Shown: one piece after another, positions 12,593 through 23,399 of the stretch
Layout of the letters: each line of letters starts with the position of its first letter
Numbering within the stretch: position 1 is the stretch's first letter
Source: Neoceratodus forsteri
Lineage: Eukaryota; Chordata; Ceratodontiformes; Ceratodontidae
Assembly: GCA_016271365.2 (NCBI GenBank)
Contig: CM057459.1
Span: forward strand, 820,381,001 to 820,445,000
Direction: 5' to 3'
DNA length: 64,000 nucleotides
Notes under the pieces: generated by a model
Told to the model about the DNA's origin: nothing
Databases searched by the model: none
Seen by the model: only the letters and a program-made list of their open reading frames with translations
Position numbers and translations under genes: made by a program

Positions 12593-12799
12593 AAACCTAT
12601 ACTAGAGTTATTGCTCCTGCATGGTTTTTGGTTAGATGCTCGGCATCTCCGGGTATTGAGTTGGGTTACTGCAGTAAGGGGAGGTTGGGGGGTGGGCAGC
12701 ATCCTTTCACTATGTATCAATGAGTCTCTATCAGTTGCTCTGTATGCTGCCTTTTATGGTGGAAAATGTATGAATAAACTTTAAATTATGAAAAAAAAA

Positions 12800-12813
12800 A
12801 GAAGATCTGGGTC
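12800..12813 (+). repeat. Right target-site duplication of the L1 insertion
   Basis: AGAAGATCTGGGTC directly after the poly-A, identical to 6631-6644. Beyond it the minus-strand L2 resumes. Confidence 0.92.
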
Positions 12814-13935
12814 ATATACGGACCAGTGCGATGGCATAGAGTGCTTCAGAGATCACCCTATTATAGGCAGCCATGGCCTCGCCTGTGCCAACTGCACATG
12901 CAGCATCTACATTAGATAAGTCAGCCATCACCAACAGTCCCTCTTGGTACAATCCCCTCAAAGGGCAATAACTAACCACCTCCACAGGGTAAAGACTTTC
13001 AGTGGGGGCCCCAAGCAAGAACTTCACTGTACAATGATCAGACCAGATGACCTGATCAGTCTTTAGGTTAGCTACCTCAGTCCCCAGTGAGAATATCAGG
13101 TCGAGCATGTTGCTGTTGTGATGGGTTGCAGAAGTGACCACTTGTGTCAGGCGCAGTGATGACATCAACTGGAGGTGGTCATAACCAAATTGTGAGGATT
13201 TGTCATCGACCCAGGCGTTGAAGTCCCCCAGAATTAAACATCTGGGGGACTCCAACACCTAGCCGATGATGAAATCTGCAACCTCCTGCAGGAATTCCTC
13301 CTGACCCCGGAGGGCAGTAAATGAGGTGAATTCTGCAACCTGCACCTGAATGCCCAAGCATGGCCACACATTCAGAAGACCTGGCAGAACCCACTGGGTG
13401 CACAGTGAAGCCAAAGCTGAATTTAAAGCAGATGGCCACTCCCCCACCCCTTTGGTCCTTCCTCAGGCAGTGCACCATGAAAAACCCAGTGGGGATGGCC
13501 ACCTCCAAAACTGGCCTGACTTCATCACCCATCCAGGTCTCCATCATGCAAGCCAGGTCGACCGAGGAAATCAAGTCCGCCATAATTGTAGTCTTCTTCC
13601 TCATCGACCTGGCACTGCACAGCACTGCCGAAAGGAGATTGGCAGACACTGCCAGCCCCCAGCTACATGCCCACTTGATCTGGTGGGAACCCTGGGGACA
13701 GAGACCAAACATGTGAAAGTGAGAGGGAAGGTGGTAGCAATATGAGTAAGTATACAAGAATCAGTTTTACAGTCCCCAAACCACTTGCATTGTAAAGGAA
13801 GGCAGACATAGTAACAATAACAGTAACAAATAATTACTAGTGACAGCACAATACAGAAAATTATATATCCCAACCCCACATCCATTGAGTCATGAGGGGG
13901 AGGAGGGGAGCATTACAAGACAGGTGTAAAAGTAT

Positions 13936-14385
13936 ATCGTTTTTTATGTTCTATCTTCACAATGCCTTAGTCAGGGTCATCCTGAGATACTGTGTACAAT
14001 TTTAAACTCTCCTATGCAAAAGGATCTTAAGGCAATCAGGAGAGTATGAGACAGGGCCAGTTTAATTATCAGTCTGGAAAACAAAAGGTACGAGGAAATA
14101 CCGGTAGCGCTTGACATGTTCACACTGGTGAAAACAAGGCTAAGAGGGGTCATTATCTCAGTTTTCTGCTTTTTCTGTATACTTAAGTGTACTCATAAGA
14201 TCAAACAGACAGAGATGTTTGAGCTGGTCTTTCAACAGGATACTGGGAAACATCCTGAAGTTCAGAGGTGGTAAATTCAGGAGTAGAAAACACTTCTAAT
14301 TCCAGTCAGTGATGAACCTAATGAATAGCCTGCCAGTGCAGATAGTGGAATACCGGTCTTCAAGGTCTTCAAGGTAAGACTGTGC
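13936..14385 (+). mobile_element. Decayed CR1-like 3' ORF2 fragment
   Basis: In mixed frames this reads as the end of a CR1 ORF2: a tract like ILRYCVQF..., a degraded ALDMFTL..TRLRG block near 14105-14140, then PASADSGIPVFKVFKV near 14330-14375. It is heavily interrupted. It ends before the CR1 at 14561 and may be a separate, older copy. The preceding 190 bp (13746-13935) shows nothing I can name. Confidence 0.5.
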
Positions 14386-14560
14386 ACATTTCTTTTTAAC
14401 ATGAAAGATTGTATTGATTTTTCAAACATTACAAGATCATAATTGTAGATACTCATGTCATGAAACAGACATAAACAGTCAGAGCACATTAAATCAGCAT
14501 ATTCAGTATGAGCATAGAGATATAAAATGCATGCAATAACAAAAGAATATCTGCTAATTA

Positions 14561-15612
14561 GTGATCCACTGGGCTCCCTGAGTAGTACCGTGGGTAGGGA
14601 AACCCTTTAAGCCAGTACATGTGATCTGAGGAAGGCAAGGTGACCAGTGGGCTGCCTCAGGGATCAGTGCTGGGACAGCCCTGTTTAATGTCTTTATAAG
14701 TGACATTGTAGAAGAGCAGGTAAACTAGACCTGCCTCTTTGTGAATAACACCGAAATCTGCAACAGGGTGGACAGTCTGGGGAGGGGAGGATGGACAGGA
14801 TAATCAGCGACCTGGGAAAACTTGAGGACCGGTCGAGAGAATGGCAGCTGGGTTCCAATATGAAAAAGTGAAAAATAATGCACTTGGGGCACAGAAACCC
14901 AGGGACAGAGAACAAAATGGCAGGAGTGGTACTGACAGCCACATAGCAGGAAAGCACCTGGGGGGAATCATATTGGATGACCTACAGGAGGCCAGACTGT
15001 GTAACAAGGCAGTTGGGAGGGCTAGTACTGGTGTGCATAGGAAGGGATATCAGCAGAAGAGAGACAGAGATGGCAATGCCTCTGCATAGATCACTAGCAA
15101 GACCCCATGTAGAGTACAATGTCCAGTCCTGGAGACCACACCTGTGGAAGGACATAGACAGAGAAGAGGCAGTCCAGTGGAGGGCAACTAAAATGATGCA
15201 GCATCAACACACACCTTGGAATTCAGGAGGGAGAGGGGGGATATGACAGACACTTCTAAATACCTCCCATGAGTAAATAAGGCAAAAATAAGGAAATATT
15301 TTATAGAAAAAAAGGTACTCGGGGACAAGAGTGCATGATAAGAAGCTGGAGGGGTAGATTTGGGAGAGACTTGAGGAAGTACTTCTTCAGAGAAAGAGTT
15401 GTGGATTCCTGTAACATTCTTCCAGTAGAGGTGGTGGGGATGAAAACAATGGTGGGGTTCAAGAATGCATGGGGTAGGCATGAGGGAATCTTCGGGAAGG
15501 GGGTTGGTGAATGGAATAGAGTTGAAGGATGTGCGGTGAATCAATAGGAATGGGAAATGGGCAGTCGAGGTGGGCTGAGCAGCCCTTACCTGCCAGCAGA
15601 TTCTATGTTTCT
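14561..15612 (+). mobile_element. CR1 LINE, 5'-truncated, with TTTCTATG 3' tail
   Basis: Starts in the RT region: GSVLGPVLFNVFISDI (near 14660-14705), a mutated catalytic block FVNNTEICNRVD where FADD would stand, then the C-terminal ORF2 (WRPHLW, KMMQ, LRKYFFRERVV, VVGMKTMVGFKNAW). The 3' end, TGCCAGCAGATTCTATGTTTC, matches the CR1 tails at about 32990, 55010 and 55825. The frame is broken many times and the RT catalytic aspartates are lost. Confidence 0.85.
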
Positions 15613-16317
15613 ATACCTGCTTCTGATGCACTTGGGTGGACATGTTGGACCTAGAGGACCATCAGACCTTTAATTACTGTTACTGTGTTACTTTGAGACT
15701 ATAAAAAGAAGAGCTGAGAATATAAAAGCCCTTGAGCACTTTTTTTTACAAAATATGTTGTAGATAATTTAATTTTTTTCCTCTTCATACCTGAAATTAT
15801 AGGGTGCTCCGAGTGGTAAAGGTTGCTGTTACAATTTAAAACATTTAAATGCCTAGAAAAGAAACATAACTCTGGCAAGCATACTGAACTAGATTTACAG
15901 AGATGTGCCCTGAAGGCATGTCATCTTATCAAACAGAAACAGATTTGTCTGAAGAAAATGAAAATTTCTATCTGAAATCAAAGGTACAGAAATCATTTTA
16001 TAGGATTAGTCCAATACTGTAAGTGCCCTTGCTAAGAAACATTGTATCACTATAACACAAAAACACAATAAAGGCTATAGCTTTTGTGGGAGAACTTAAA
16101 ATGAGTTGGAATGCTTCTGAGTTTGCTTTTAGATAAGTTGGCAGGAAGCTTAGATTTTTGTATTGATAGGCATGACTACCTCAGATGAAATAGCAAGCAT
16201 ATACCGTATCATGTGGAAACCAGTCTGCCAGTGACAGGGTATGTAAAGAAAGGAAGTCCAAATTACTGTGGAGTTACACAAATCATTTATTACTTATCAC
16301 AGTAGCCAGCAGTATGA
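15613..16317. other. Unassigned, AT-rich
   Basis: I see no coding sequence, RNA gene or recognisable repeat here. Confidence 0.5.
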
Positions 16318-16437
16318 TAAATAGGCCTCCCAGTGCTTTTGCAGTACATATGGTACACCAGAATGCTGTATCACAACTACAGCTACAGTATGTGAAACTT
16401 GTGATATTTTCTTCAGGGAATTACAGCAGCAAGCCAT
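16318..16437 (+). repeat. 120 bp segment duplicated inside the neighbouring foldback element
   Basis: This segment (TAGGCCTCCCAGTGCTTTTG ... AGCAGCAAGCC) reappears at 17213-17332 in the same orientation at roughly 90% identity by eye. The outer copy lies about 350 bp before the left end of the element at 16785-18944. The two copies share the near-palindrome ACAACTACAGCTAC.GTATG. The rest of 16438-16784 shows nothing nameable. Confidence 0.8.
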
Positions 16438-16784
16438 AATGGTCTGTGAAATATATGTTACAGTATGATATCACTAAACAGTGTTCAGAATGTGTAAATA
16501 CATTTTGAAAGCATTCCATGCTGTAGGCAAAAGCAAGGATCTGTGGTTTCAAGTTGGCAAGCACACTAGTTGGTACCTTAGTACCAAACATAGTCCTGTC
16601 AGTGACACTGGTCTTGTACCAACCATGGCCGATCTCTGTCCATACTGAAAGGGGAACTGGTATTCATGTAATAATGTATTATTTATTTAGGATAAACCAA
16701 TTGAGGTGCAACATCTCATTTTCAGTAGGGTGCAACATCTATAATGTTTTGTAGGTGTGAGTGATTGAAGCACAGATATATCAG

Positions 16785-18944
16785 GGGCAGGATTCACAAA
16801 GCTTTGCCCAGGTGCAAAACCAGTTTGCCCAGGGCAAACTGGGTTTGCACCCAGGCAAAGCAGTGAAGGGGGCCATAGTTCAAATAAGGGGGTGGGGACT
16901 TGCATATCCCCACAATCCTATCACAAAACATTGCTTCATGCAAGGGCCTTTCTGAAGGTCCATGCATGGAGCAAAATACTGCAGAAAAAACTTGGCTGTA
17001 ATCCGCTCAACCCTAGTGGTTGGCAGTGGTACTGAGGCCCCCCACCTCCTCCACGGTCCCTGATCCCCTGAGCATCCACCCGTTAGTAAACAAAACAGTT
17101 CCGTAGTGTAGCGGTCCCACCCCATCCCCAATTACCCACCCAGTAGAAAAACAAAATGGTATTTCCATAATGTAGTGGTCCCTTCCCCACCACGATCACC
17201 CCACTGTAAGTCATAATAGGCCTCCCAGTGCTTTAGCAGTACATATGGTACACCAGAATGCCGTATCACAACTACAGCTGTAGTATGTGAAACTTTTGGT
17301 ATTCTCTTCAGAGAATTATAGCAGCAAGCCACATTTTTCCATAGTATAGTGTCCATCCCCCCACCCCGATCACCGATCACCCCACTGTAAATCACAAATC
17401 CTGTTTTCCATAGTATAGTGTCCCTCCCCTCACCCAGATCACCAATCGCCCTTTTGTAGCCCCTTTTTCATTGTGTAGTGATCCCTCCCCATCCTTGATT
17501 GCCCATCCATTAATAAAAGACCATTTCCCATAGCATAGGGTAACTCCCCAGTCCCCGATCACCCAGTTATCCAACCATTATCAAACTATTTTTTTTCCAT
17601 AGTGTAGTGATTCCCCCATTCCCCTACCCACTCCAATAATGACCCTCCACCTCACACCTCCCTGCCCAGCACAGCTGCCAGATGGTGAGCAGCACAGCCA
17701 TCCTCACACCTCCATGGCTGCCCGCTGAGTGAACTGTCAGTGACAGCTTATAGTATTTATGACAAGCACGTTGGTTGCCACTGTCAACCAATGGGTTTGT
17801 TGTGAATACTGTAGGCTGTCATTGACTGTTCAGTTGGTGGGCAGTCATGGAGATGTGAGGAGGGTTGTGCTGGTCGCTGACCAGCAGCAGTGCTGGGGTG
17901 GGTGGTGCAATGTGATGGGGCAGTAGCAGAGCAGGTGGGGTTGGGGGGAACACTACACTATGGAAAAAATTAGTTTTCTAATGGGTGGAGGACAGGACAA
18001 TCGAGGACTGGATGAGACTACACTATTGAAAAGGTATTTTATTAATGGGTAGTTGATCAGGGATGGGGAGGACCACACTATGGAAAAGAGGCTAACAGAG
18101 CAATTAGTGATTGGGGTGGGGGAAGGACACTATACTATGGAAAACGGGGTTTGAGATTTACAGTGGGGTGATCGGAGATCAGGGTTGGGGAGGGCAAGTT
18201 ACTACAGAAAAAGGGGTTTGTGATTTATAGTGAGGCAATCAGTGATTGGGGTGGGGGAGGGACACTATACTAAGGAAAAAGGGGTTTGTGATTTACAATG
18301 AGGTGATCGGTGATCGGGGTGAGGGGAGGGACCACTACACTATGGAAGTACCATTTTGTTTTTCTACTGGATGGGTAATCAGGTGATCGGGGACAGGGTG
18401 GGACTGCTACACTACAGAAAAATAATTTAATGTAATGGGTGGGTTTACATGCAATCAGGGACTGAGGTGGGACAACTACACTATGGCACTGTATATTTTT
18501 ATTTTCCATTGGGTCCATGCATGGGGTGGGGGAAGGCACCACTACACTTTGGGGGAATGTGGCTGTGTGGAGCTTGGACTGGTTTTGGGAGGGGGTGCAA
18601 TCACACACTAATGGCATGCAAATGAGCCCTTAATGGGCATACTAATGGCCTCTAGCAACTTGCATGCCCAGTGGGCTCATTTGCATGCCTTCTGTCATGA
18701 ATTGCACTTTAGCACCTGAGCACTACTGGTTGTGGGGCCATTTTACTGGCTGGCTGTTGGGCAGCACTACAAAGTAGTCCACTGCTTTTTCTGGGTTAGC
18801 ATTGCCCCCAGCTGGCCCCTATTCACAGCTGAATAGCCCACTGGGCTATCTGACTGTGACTAGCTCTGTTGCCCACCAGTGCAGCCAGGAAGTGCAGTAC
18901 AAACTTTTGTGCCCACTTTGTGCCCTCTTTGTGAATCCATGCCC
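16785..18944. mobile_element. Large foldback DNA element, PIF/Harbinger-like (non-autonomous)
   Basis: Ends are inverted repeats: left GGGCAGGATTCACAAAG, right (reverse complement) GGGCATGGATTCACAAAG. Both arms hold diverged tandem units built round CCATAGTGTAGTG.TCCC and CCCCGATCACC, about 17100-17640 in one direction and about 17940-18560 inverted (CACTACACTATGGAAAA, GGTGATCGGGGTG). The centre (17740-17870) is itself inverted (GTCAGTGACAGC against CTGTCATTGACTG). There is no transposase ORF. Flanking trinucleotides are CAG and AAG, not a clean duplication. Assignment to Harbinger rests on similarity to the elements at 34887 and 58914. It contains the 120 bp captured-looking segment. Confidence 0.65.
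17213..17332 (+). repeat. Second copy of the 120 bp duplicated segment
   Basis: Copy of 16318-16437 embedded between two units of the left-arm array of the foldback element. It interrupts the array between CCCCACTGTAAGT and CCATAGTATAGTG, so it was inserted or copied there rather than being part of the unit. Confidence 0.8.
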
Positions 18945-19350
18945 AAGTGTCTTAATCATGGTCAAACAGTTAAGTGGGGCTCTGGTGAGATCTGAAGAAG
19001 GGATCTCTTAGTTCAAATTTAAGTGTTTTAACCACTGGATTACATTGCTTTTGATTTCAATCAATGTAGCTGGTGCAACTGGTCTCCTTTTCCTCCTCTT
19101 TTCCACTACAGGATCTCACTCCAGATGAAGAATATTATTTATAATGTCAGTAATTTATTTATTTACTGGGTTTTCTTAACATGGTAGGCTTGATGAGACT
19201 AAAAGTCCATTTGTCAGGTGTGACCTAGGATTAATTATGTACAACATACATAGCCATCAAAGAATAATTAAGTCAACAAGTAAAGAAAACTTGGGAAGTC
19301 AAGGCAACATACATAAAAACTTAACAGTAACAGGAACAATGTTAAAAAGT
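18945..19350. other. Unassigned
   Basis: No gene or repeat recognised between the foldback element and the long inverted repeat that starts near 19351. Confidence 0.4.
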
Positions 19351-19435
19351 TCTACACTAATTAAAGCTATATACATCAAACAATTAAAAGTATATATCTA
19401 CACCACATTAAACCCTATGGAACAATACTAATAAC

Positions 19436-20761
19436 AAGGACCACTGGAAAATTGCACCCACAATTTTTCTGCAATTTCTGCAATTTTCACCCTTCTCTGC
19501 ACAAAATCCACAATTTCTTGCATTTATTGAATGTTTAACTGAAATGATATAAAATATTTAAATTCTCAAGGAAATCTACTCAGATATGTTAACAATTTAG
19601 TACACAGACTTGGATTTGACCAAAACAATAGTGTGAGGTGAGAAGGGGTCCAATGTGACTCTGCTTTCATGTGATTCACTTCCCTGTGTTGGTTTCAAAA
19701 TCCTCGCCATGCATACTGTATGTACACCTGAGCACTTAAAATCTGTGTGAAAGCAGACTGTCAGAGAACTTTTTGCTGACAAAGAGACTGAAACAATAGG
19801 TGTGAGAAGAGGTGCAAAGTATCCCATTTGCCTAAATGAAGTATTGACCACAGTGCCTATTTTTGAAGGGTAGTGTAGGTTTTCCTTGTATAAATACTTT
19901 CAGTCTGAAAGGCTTTTGATTCAAATGTGCAAATGTGTGAGGAGTTTGGATGGCCTTGCTGATTATAAACTTGAGTGTGCTTCTGAGGGGTTGGTGACAG
20001 TGATTCCTTACACGTCAGTCTGTCACAACTGCATGCACAAATACAAAGCCTACAAAAAAGCAAACATTTCTGAAATAATGCTTAACAGGTTAAGGATATT
20101 TAAGCACTTACCTTCAAATAGACAAAATAATTACAACTCAAGTAAAATCACTGCAAACCGAGTAGAACCAAAGTGCCATGTATTAGAAATTACAGTATGA
20201 TGTAATTAAAATGATTGCTATGATTTATTACTATTATCATGTGATTTTAAAATGTACTTACAGTGCTGATTAAGAACAATAATTACTTTAACAAAATAAG
20301 CATTTTTATTACTAGAACTTTGTTAGGCACCCTGGTTATCTGTTTATTTTTGTTTCTTGCACCAAAGTAAGTAGTTAAACATGCTTCATTATTTAACATC
20401 TAGAAACTGGCAAAATATGTTGTTTCAGGATTTATTCAATATGAACAGACTGCGAATTATTAAATAACATCTAGTTAGCACTGCTTGACCTAGATGTCTT
20501 TAGATTTTTAGAAGATATGCTACATAATGATTAATTTGCAGTGCATTTCAAAAACACACACCTTTCTTCATATTGAAAGTATTTACAAGTAGCAATACAT
20601 TTATCCAACAATACATGTGACCAATACAAGCTGCAGCAAACAATAACAGATTTATTAGGGGGCAGTGGGGATGAATAGTGAACCCCCGCAATTTTCCCGC
20701 AATATCTGCAAAAACTCTCTGCATTTTTGGTAAAATTCTCCTCAATTTTCCAGTGGCCCTG
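19436..20761. mobile_element. hAT-type DNA transposon, non-autonomous, 1326 bp
   Basis: The terminal inverted repeats are AAGGACCACTGGAAAATTG on the left and, reverse-complemented from the right end, CAGGGCCACTGGAAAATTG; hAT ends typically begin CAGGG. The flanks are a perfect 8 bp duplication CTAATAAC at 19428-19435 and 20762-20769, matching the hAT preference nTnnnnAn. Removing the element restores continuity of the left arm of the long inverted repeat. The longest internal open frame (19886-20200, about 105 codons) does not resemble a hAT transposase. Inner terminal regions also share GCAATTTTC/GAAAATTGC motifs. Confidence 0.9.
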
Positions 20762-20990
20762 CTAATAACACAATTAAAGTATCATTAGAAAGCTAGCCAA
20801 ACAATTAACAAGTTGCAAAAGAACCTGGAATAAAGACTTACAAAACTCTCCCTAACCAAGAAATCTCCCACACTCCTACCTGCATTCACTAAGCACCATT
20901 CTCTACTTGTTCCAAGAGACCTTTAGGTGCCATAGCATGGTTGCAAATGCAATCTCCATAACAATAACCATCCTTATGTAACAAATGTCA

Positions 20991-21180
20991 TTCAACAAAC
21001 AATGGGTAAGGGTGGAACACTCAGAAGTATACCCATCTCAGGGCTAATTAGGGCAATAAAGACACTTGCCCTTTAGGCTCGTGGCCATACAGCCCTAATT
21101 AGCCCCATTATATTCAACAAACAATGGGTAAGGGTGTAACACTCGAATCCCTGTATACCATCCTTATCCATTATCTATCT
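20991..21180. repeat. Hairpin H1 (GGGCTAATTAGGGC family)
   Basis: Near-palindrome centred near 21070: GGGCTAATTAGGGCAATAAAG on the left pairs with CAGCCCTAATTAGCCCC (21100-21116) on the right, and outer TATACCCATC pairs less well. The motif AACAAACAATGGGTAAGGGTG occurs twice (20994 and 21116). Related hairpins are at 21200-21360, 23400-23530 and 33310-33470. Confidence 0.75.
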
Positions 21181-21199
21181 GTCTTTCTATCTACAATAA

Positions 21200-21360
21200 A
21201 TATTGGGTATGGGTGGTACACATTGGTATATTCCCCTAAAGGGGGGCTAATTAGGGCTATAAGGCCATAAGCCAATAGGGCGAGTGACTTTTTTGTCCTA
21301 ATTAACCCTCAAGATGGGTATACTTCCAAATGTTTCACCCTTACCCTTTGTTGAATATAC
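21200..21360. repeat. Hairpin H2 (same family, opposite arm)
   Basis: TATTGGGTATGGGTGG...GGGGCTAATTAGGGCTATAAGG on the left pairs imperfectly with TTGTCCTAATTAACCCTCAAG and TTTCACCCTTACCCTTTG on the right. It sits head to head with H1 inside the long inverted repeat. Confidence 0.75.
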
Positions 21361-21786
21361 ATTAGGATGATTGATGTTATGGGTATGGTGTCTGCAATCA
21401 CATTATGGCACCTGAATGTCTCTGGCAGCAAGGAGGGAATCATGTGTAGTTATTGCAGTTAGTAGTTTGAGGGAATTTTGGTCTTGGGAGGGTTTTGTAG
21501 GTCTTTTTTCCAGGTTCTTTTGCAGCTTTTTAATTGGTTTGGCTATCTGCCTAATAATACTTTAATTGTGTTATTAATATTGTCCATTAGGGTTTAATGT
21601 TGTGTAGGTATATACTGTACTTTTAAATGTTTGATTAATGTAGATATATAGCTTTAATTAGTGTAGGTATATGGCTATAATTGTTTAGCTTTTGCAGGTA
21701 TATACTTTTGATTGAAAGATTAGTCACAGGTATACAAGGGAAACATGATGGCCTTTTCTATGGGGAAGAGTTCCCATCCATGCATT

Positions 21787-21791
21787 ATCTC

Positions 21792-21852
<61 letters not shown>

Positions 21853-21897
21853 GTGTCTGTCTGTCTATCTATCAGTCTGTCTGTCTATGTATGTATG

Positions 21898-21940
<43 letters not shown>

Positions 21941-21965
21941 ATATCTATCTATTTGTCTGTCTATC
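21787..21965 (+). repeat. Tetranucleotide microsatellite (CTAT/TGTC/TATG)
   Basis: About 16 perfect TATC units, then mixed TGTC, TATC, TATG and TA units. It lies at the centre of an inverted-repeat pair. Confidence 0.95.
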
Positions 21966-22077
21966 TCATACATGGTTGTGCCCCATCCCCATTGAAAAAG
22001 CCATTATATATTTCATCACATACGATGATACCAATTAAGGTATTATGACCCCAATTAGCTAATTACATTGTTCTAAT

Positions 22078-22235
22078 GTGTCATTAAAGAGCTTGTTACA
22101 TGTGTTATTAAGGGACTTGTTACATGTATTATTGGTGTTAATAAAAACAGTAACATGTGTAACAATCCCCTTAATAACACATGTAACAAGTCCTTTAATA
22201 TCACATGAAACAAGCCCTTTAATAACACATGAAAC
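22078..22235. repeat. Short inverted tandem array (TTGTTACATGTGTTATTAAGG)
   Basis: Two to three units of CTTGTTACATGTGTTATTAAGG type on the left face three inverted units AATAACACATG.AACAAG on the right around TGGTGTTAATAAAAACAG. The period is about 28 bp. It would form a long imperfect hairpin. Confidence 0.8.
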
Positions 22236-23164
22236 ATCCACCTTGCTATCCCCATAACTCTTCCCTATAGAAAAATACCTTAGCCTACACTAACTAAAAT
22301 GCTACTTAACACCCTTCCTCCATTCATCAAACAAGCAGGTCTCTAATGTAGGCCTTCCACCCTCATATTGCTCCTGCTGCTGCCATTGTTTCTCTCATCC
22401 TGTGATGGCATCCAAGGACCTCTTTGTGTGCCCCTTCCAGTAATAACACTTCAAAGCAGATCACATACCCTTCCGACTGCATAACGCTGTCTGCTACACA
22501 CCACACTGCTTCCAACTGCACAGCCCACTTTTTTTTTTTTTAATTCTGCATTTTTCTTTGCCCTCACTCCACCAAGGATCAGCCTGGTCACAGACCCCTA
22601 GTTCCCCCACTTTCATTGTAGCCAGACTCCAGACACCCCTGGCTTGCCCCCTCAGAGTGGGGTCATGACACCTTAGGGTGTCAGTGCTCCAAACATGGGA
22701 CTAGAATCGTGGAGCCAGCCCCGAAAGCTGATTAGGGCAGGTGCAGGCTTCATAGAGGTGGGCGCAAGCTGTCTTTTTCTTGGATTTTGTCCCCAGAGGG
22801 GTGGAGACGTGCAATGGCATCCTGCATCTGTCTTGCCCCTGTACGGCTGCTATATGCCTGTGCTAGCGATTCCTTCCAGCCTCCGCTAGAAGTCATCACG
22901 CGCTGGACATTATCCCCAACCCTCCCCCTGAAGAAGGAGAGCAGCCCAAAGGTGCCTCAATCCTTCTTCCCCAGCTGGCCCTCCAGCTCCCGGGTCCATT
23001 CCTGCACCCAGGTCGCTGGCGTCATGAGCGGAAATCCAACTGCTGCACTAGAGGACCAGCTGCACAGCCCACTTCTAATGATCGCATGCCACAGCACTCT
23101 CCATCCTGATTCTATAAATGGAACACCACCAGAACCATGCCTCCTTTTATAGGAGGCCACTGCA

Positions 23165-23345
23165 CTATGGAAACACTACTGGGACATAAAAAAAAATAAA
23201 CAAATCATCAATCTACAATATGGAAACACAGTAAGCACTGACATAAAGGTACATACCACTACACTACAAAAAATTACTACACTACGGACATCCACTAACA
23301 CTTATTGCTACACTACGAAAAAGCTCTACACTATGGAAACACATA
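23165..23345. repeat. Degenerate array of CTACACTATGGAAAC
   Basis: At least five variants of ACTACACTA(T/C)GGAAA(C) in 180 bp. The same word recurs in the right-arm array of the foldback element at 17940-18560, hinting at shared internal repeats between the two families. Confidence 0.6.
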
Positions 23346-23399
23346 GGAAACAATGGAAAACACGTAGGACATAGCAAACAATGTACAACCATATGTGGT

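Larger units (their letters stand above)
6645..12799 (+). mobile_element. Full-length L1-clade LINE (Tx1/fish/amphibian type)
   Basis: A complete L1 of about 6.15 kb. It has a short 5' UTR of about 168 bp (6645-6812), ORF1, a long spacer, ORF2 and a short 3' UTR with AATAAA near 12773, ending in a run of A bounded by a 13-14 bp target-site duplication. ORF1 has the L1 RRM-like core and ORF2 has endonuclease, RT and cysteine-motif domains in the usual order. The exact TSD and intact termini show one target-primed insertion into an existing L2. Frameshifts in both ORFs make it inactive as sequenced. Confidence 0.93.
4640..13620 (-). pseudogene. L2 ORF2 remnant (endonuclease and RT), interrupted
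   Basis: The endonuclease half (13620-12810) reads IMADLISSVDLACMMETW, GGGVAICF, then LILGDFNAWVD and WSDHCTVKFL, the standard blocks of an APE-type endonuclease. The RT half retains STETTLARVYNDLLRARD and LSSAFDTMDH (about 5870-5750). The C-terminal part (5028-4640) reads ALRVLYWLPVRW, YKALYGLG and AGPTLWNTFPAAIRGALT, the hallmark ending of L2 proteins. Several frameshifts and the L1 insertion make it non-functional. Confidence 0.85.
4520..13745 (-). mobile_element. L2-clade LINE copy 1, split by an L1 insertion
   Basis: Minus-strand L2 element whose 5' end is near 13745 and 3' end near 4520-4536. The left part (4520-6644) encodes the RT end and C-terminal domain; the right part (12800-13745) encodes the endonuclease. 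Order and wording match the L2 copy at 49370-52480, including the shared stretch ATCAAACCAAGGGG at 6607-6620 and 51360-51373. The interruption is the L1 at 6645-12799. Removing it and one TSD gives an L2 of about 3.06 kb, close to the other copy. Inactivated by stops and the insertion. Confidence 0.88.
19351..21667. repeat. Long inverted repeat (about 440 bp arms) with nested hairpins
   Basis: The left arm is 19351-19435 plus 20762-21110 and the right arm is about 21241-21667. Examples of matched pairs: CTACACTAATTAAAGCTATA (19352) with its reverse complement at about 21650-21669; AAAAGAACCTGGAATAAAGAC (20817) with GTCTTTTTTCCAGGTTCTTTT (about 21502); TTTAGGTGCCATAGCATGGTT (20921) with AATCACATTATGGCACCTGAA (about 21395). 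The left arm is split by a hAT element. The inner ends carry two hairpins. No coding sequence. It looks like a foldback transposon or paired terminal regions of one. Confidence 0.75.

Noticed and set aside
13350..13745. Plus-strand 131- and 118-codon frames
   Set aside because: Antisense shadows of the L2 endonuclease on the minus strand.
21681..22048. Open frames rich in Ser-Ile-Tyr-Leu
   Set aside because: Products of the TATC/TGTC tetranucleotide repeat, not genes.
22695..23152. Possible host exon (121-codon frame)
   Set aside because: Lies in the palindromic repeat unit; no splice or protein-family evidence.
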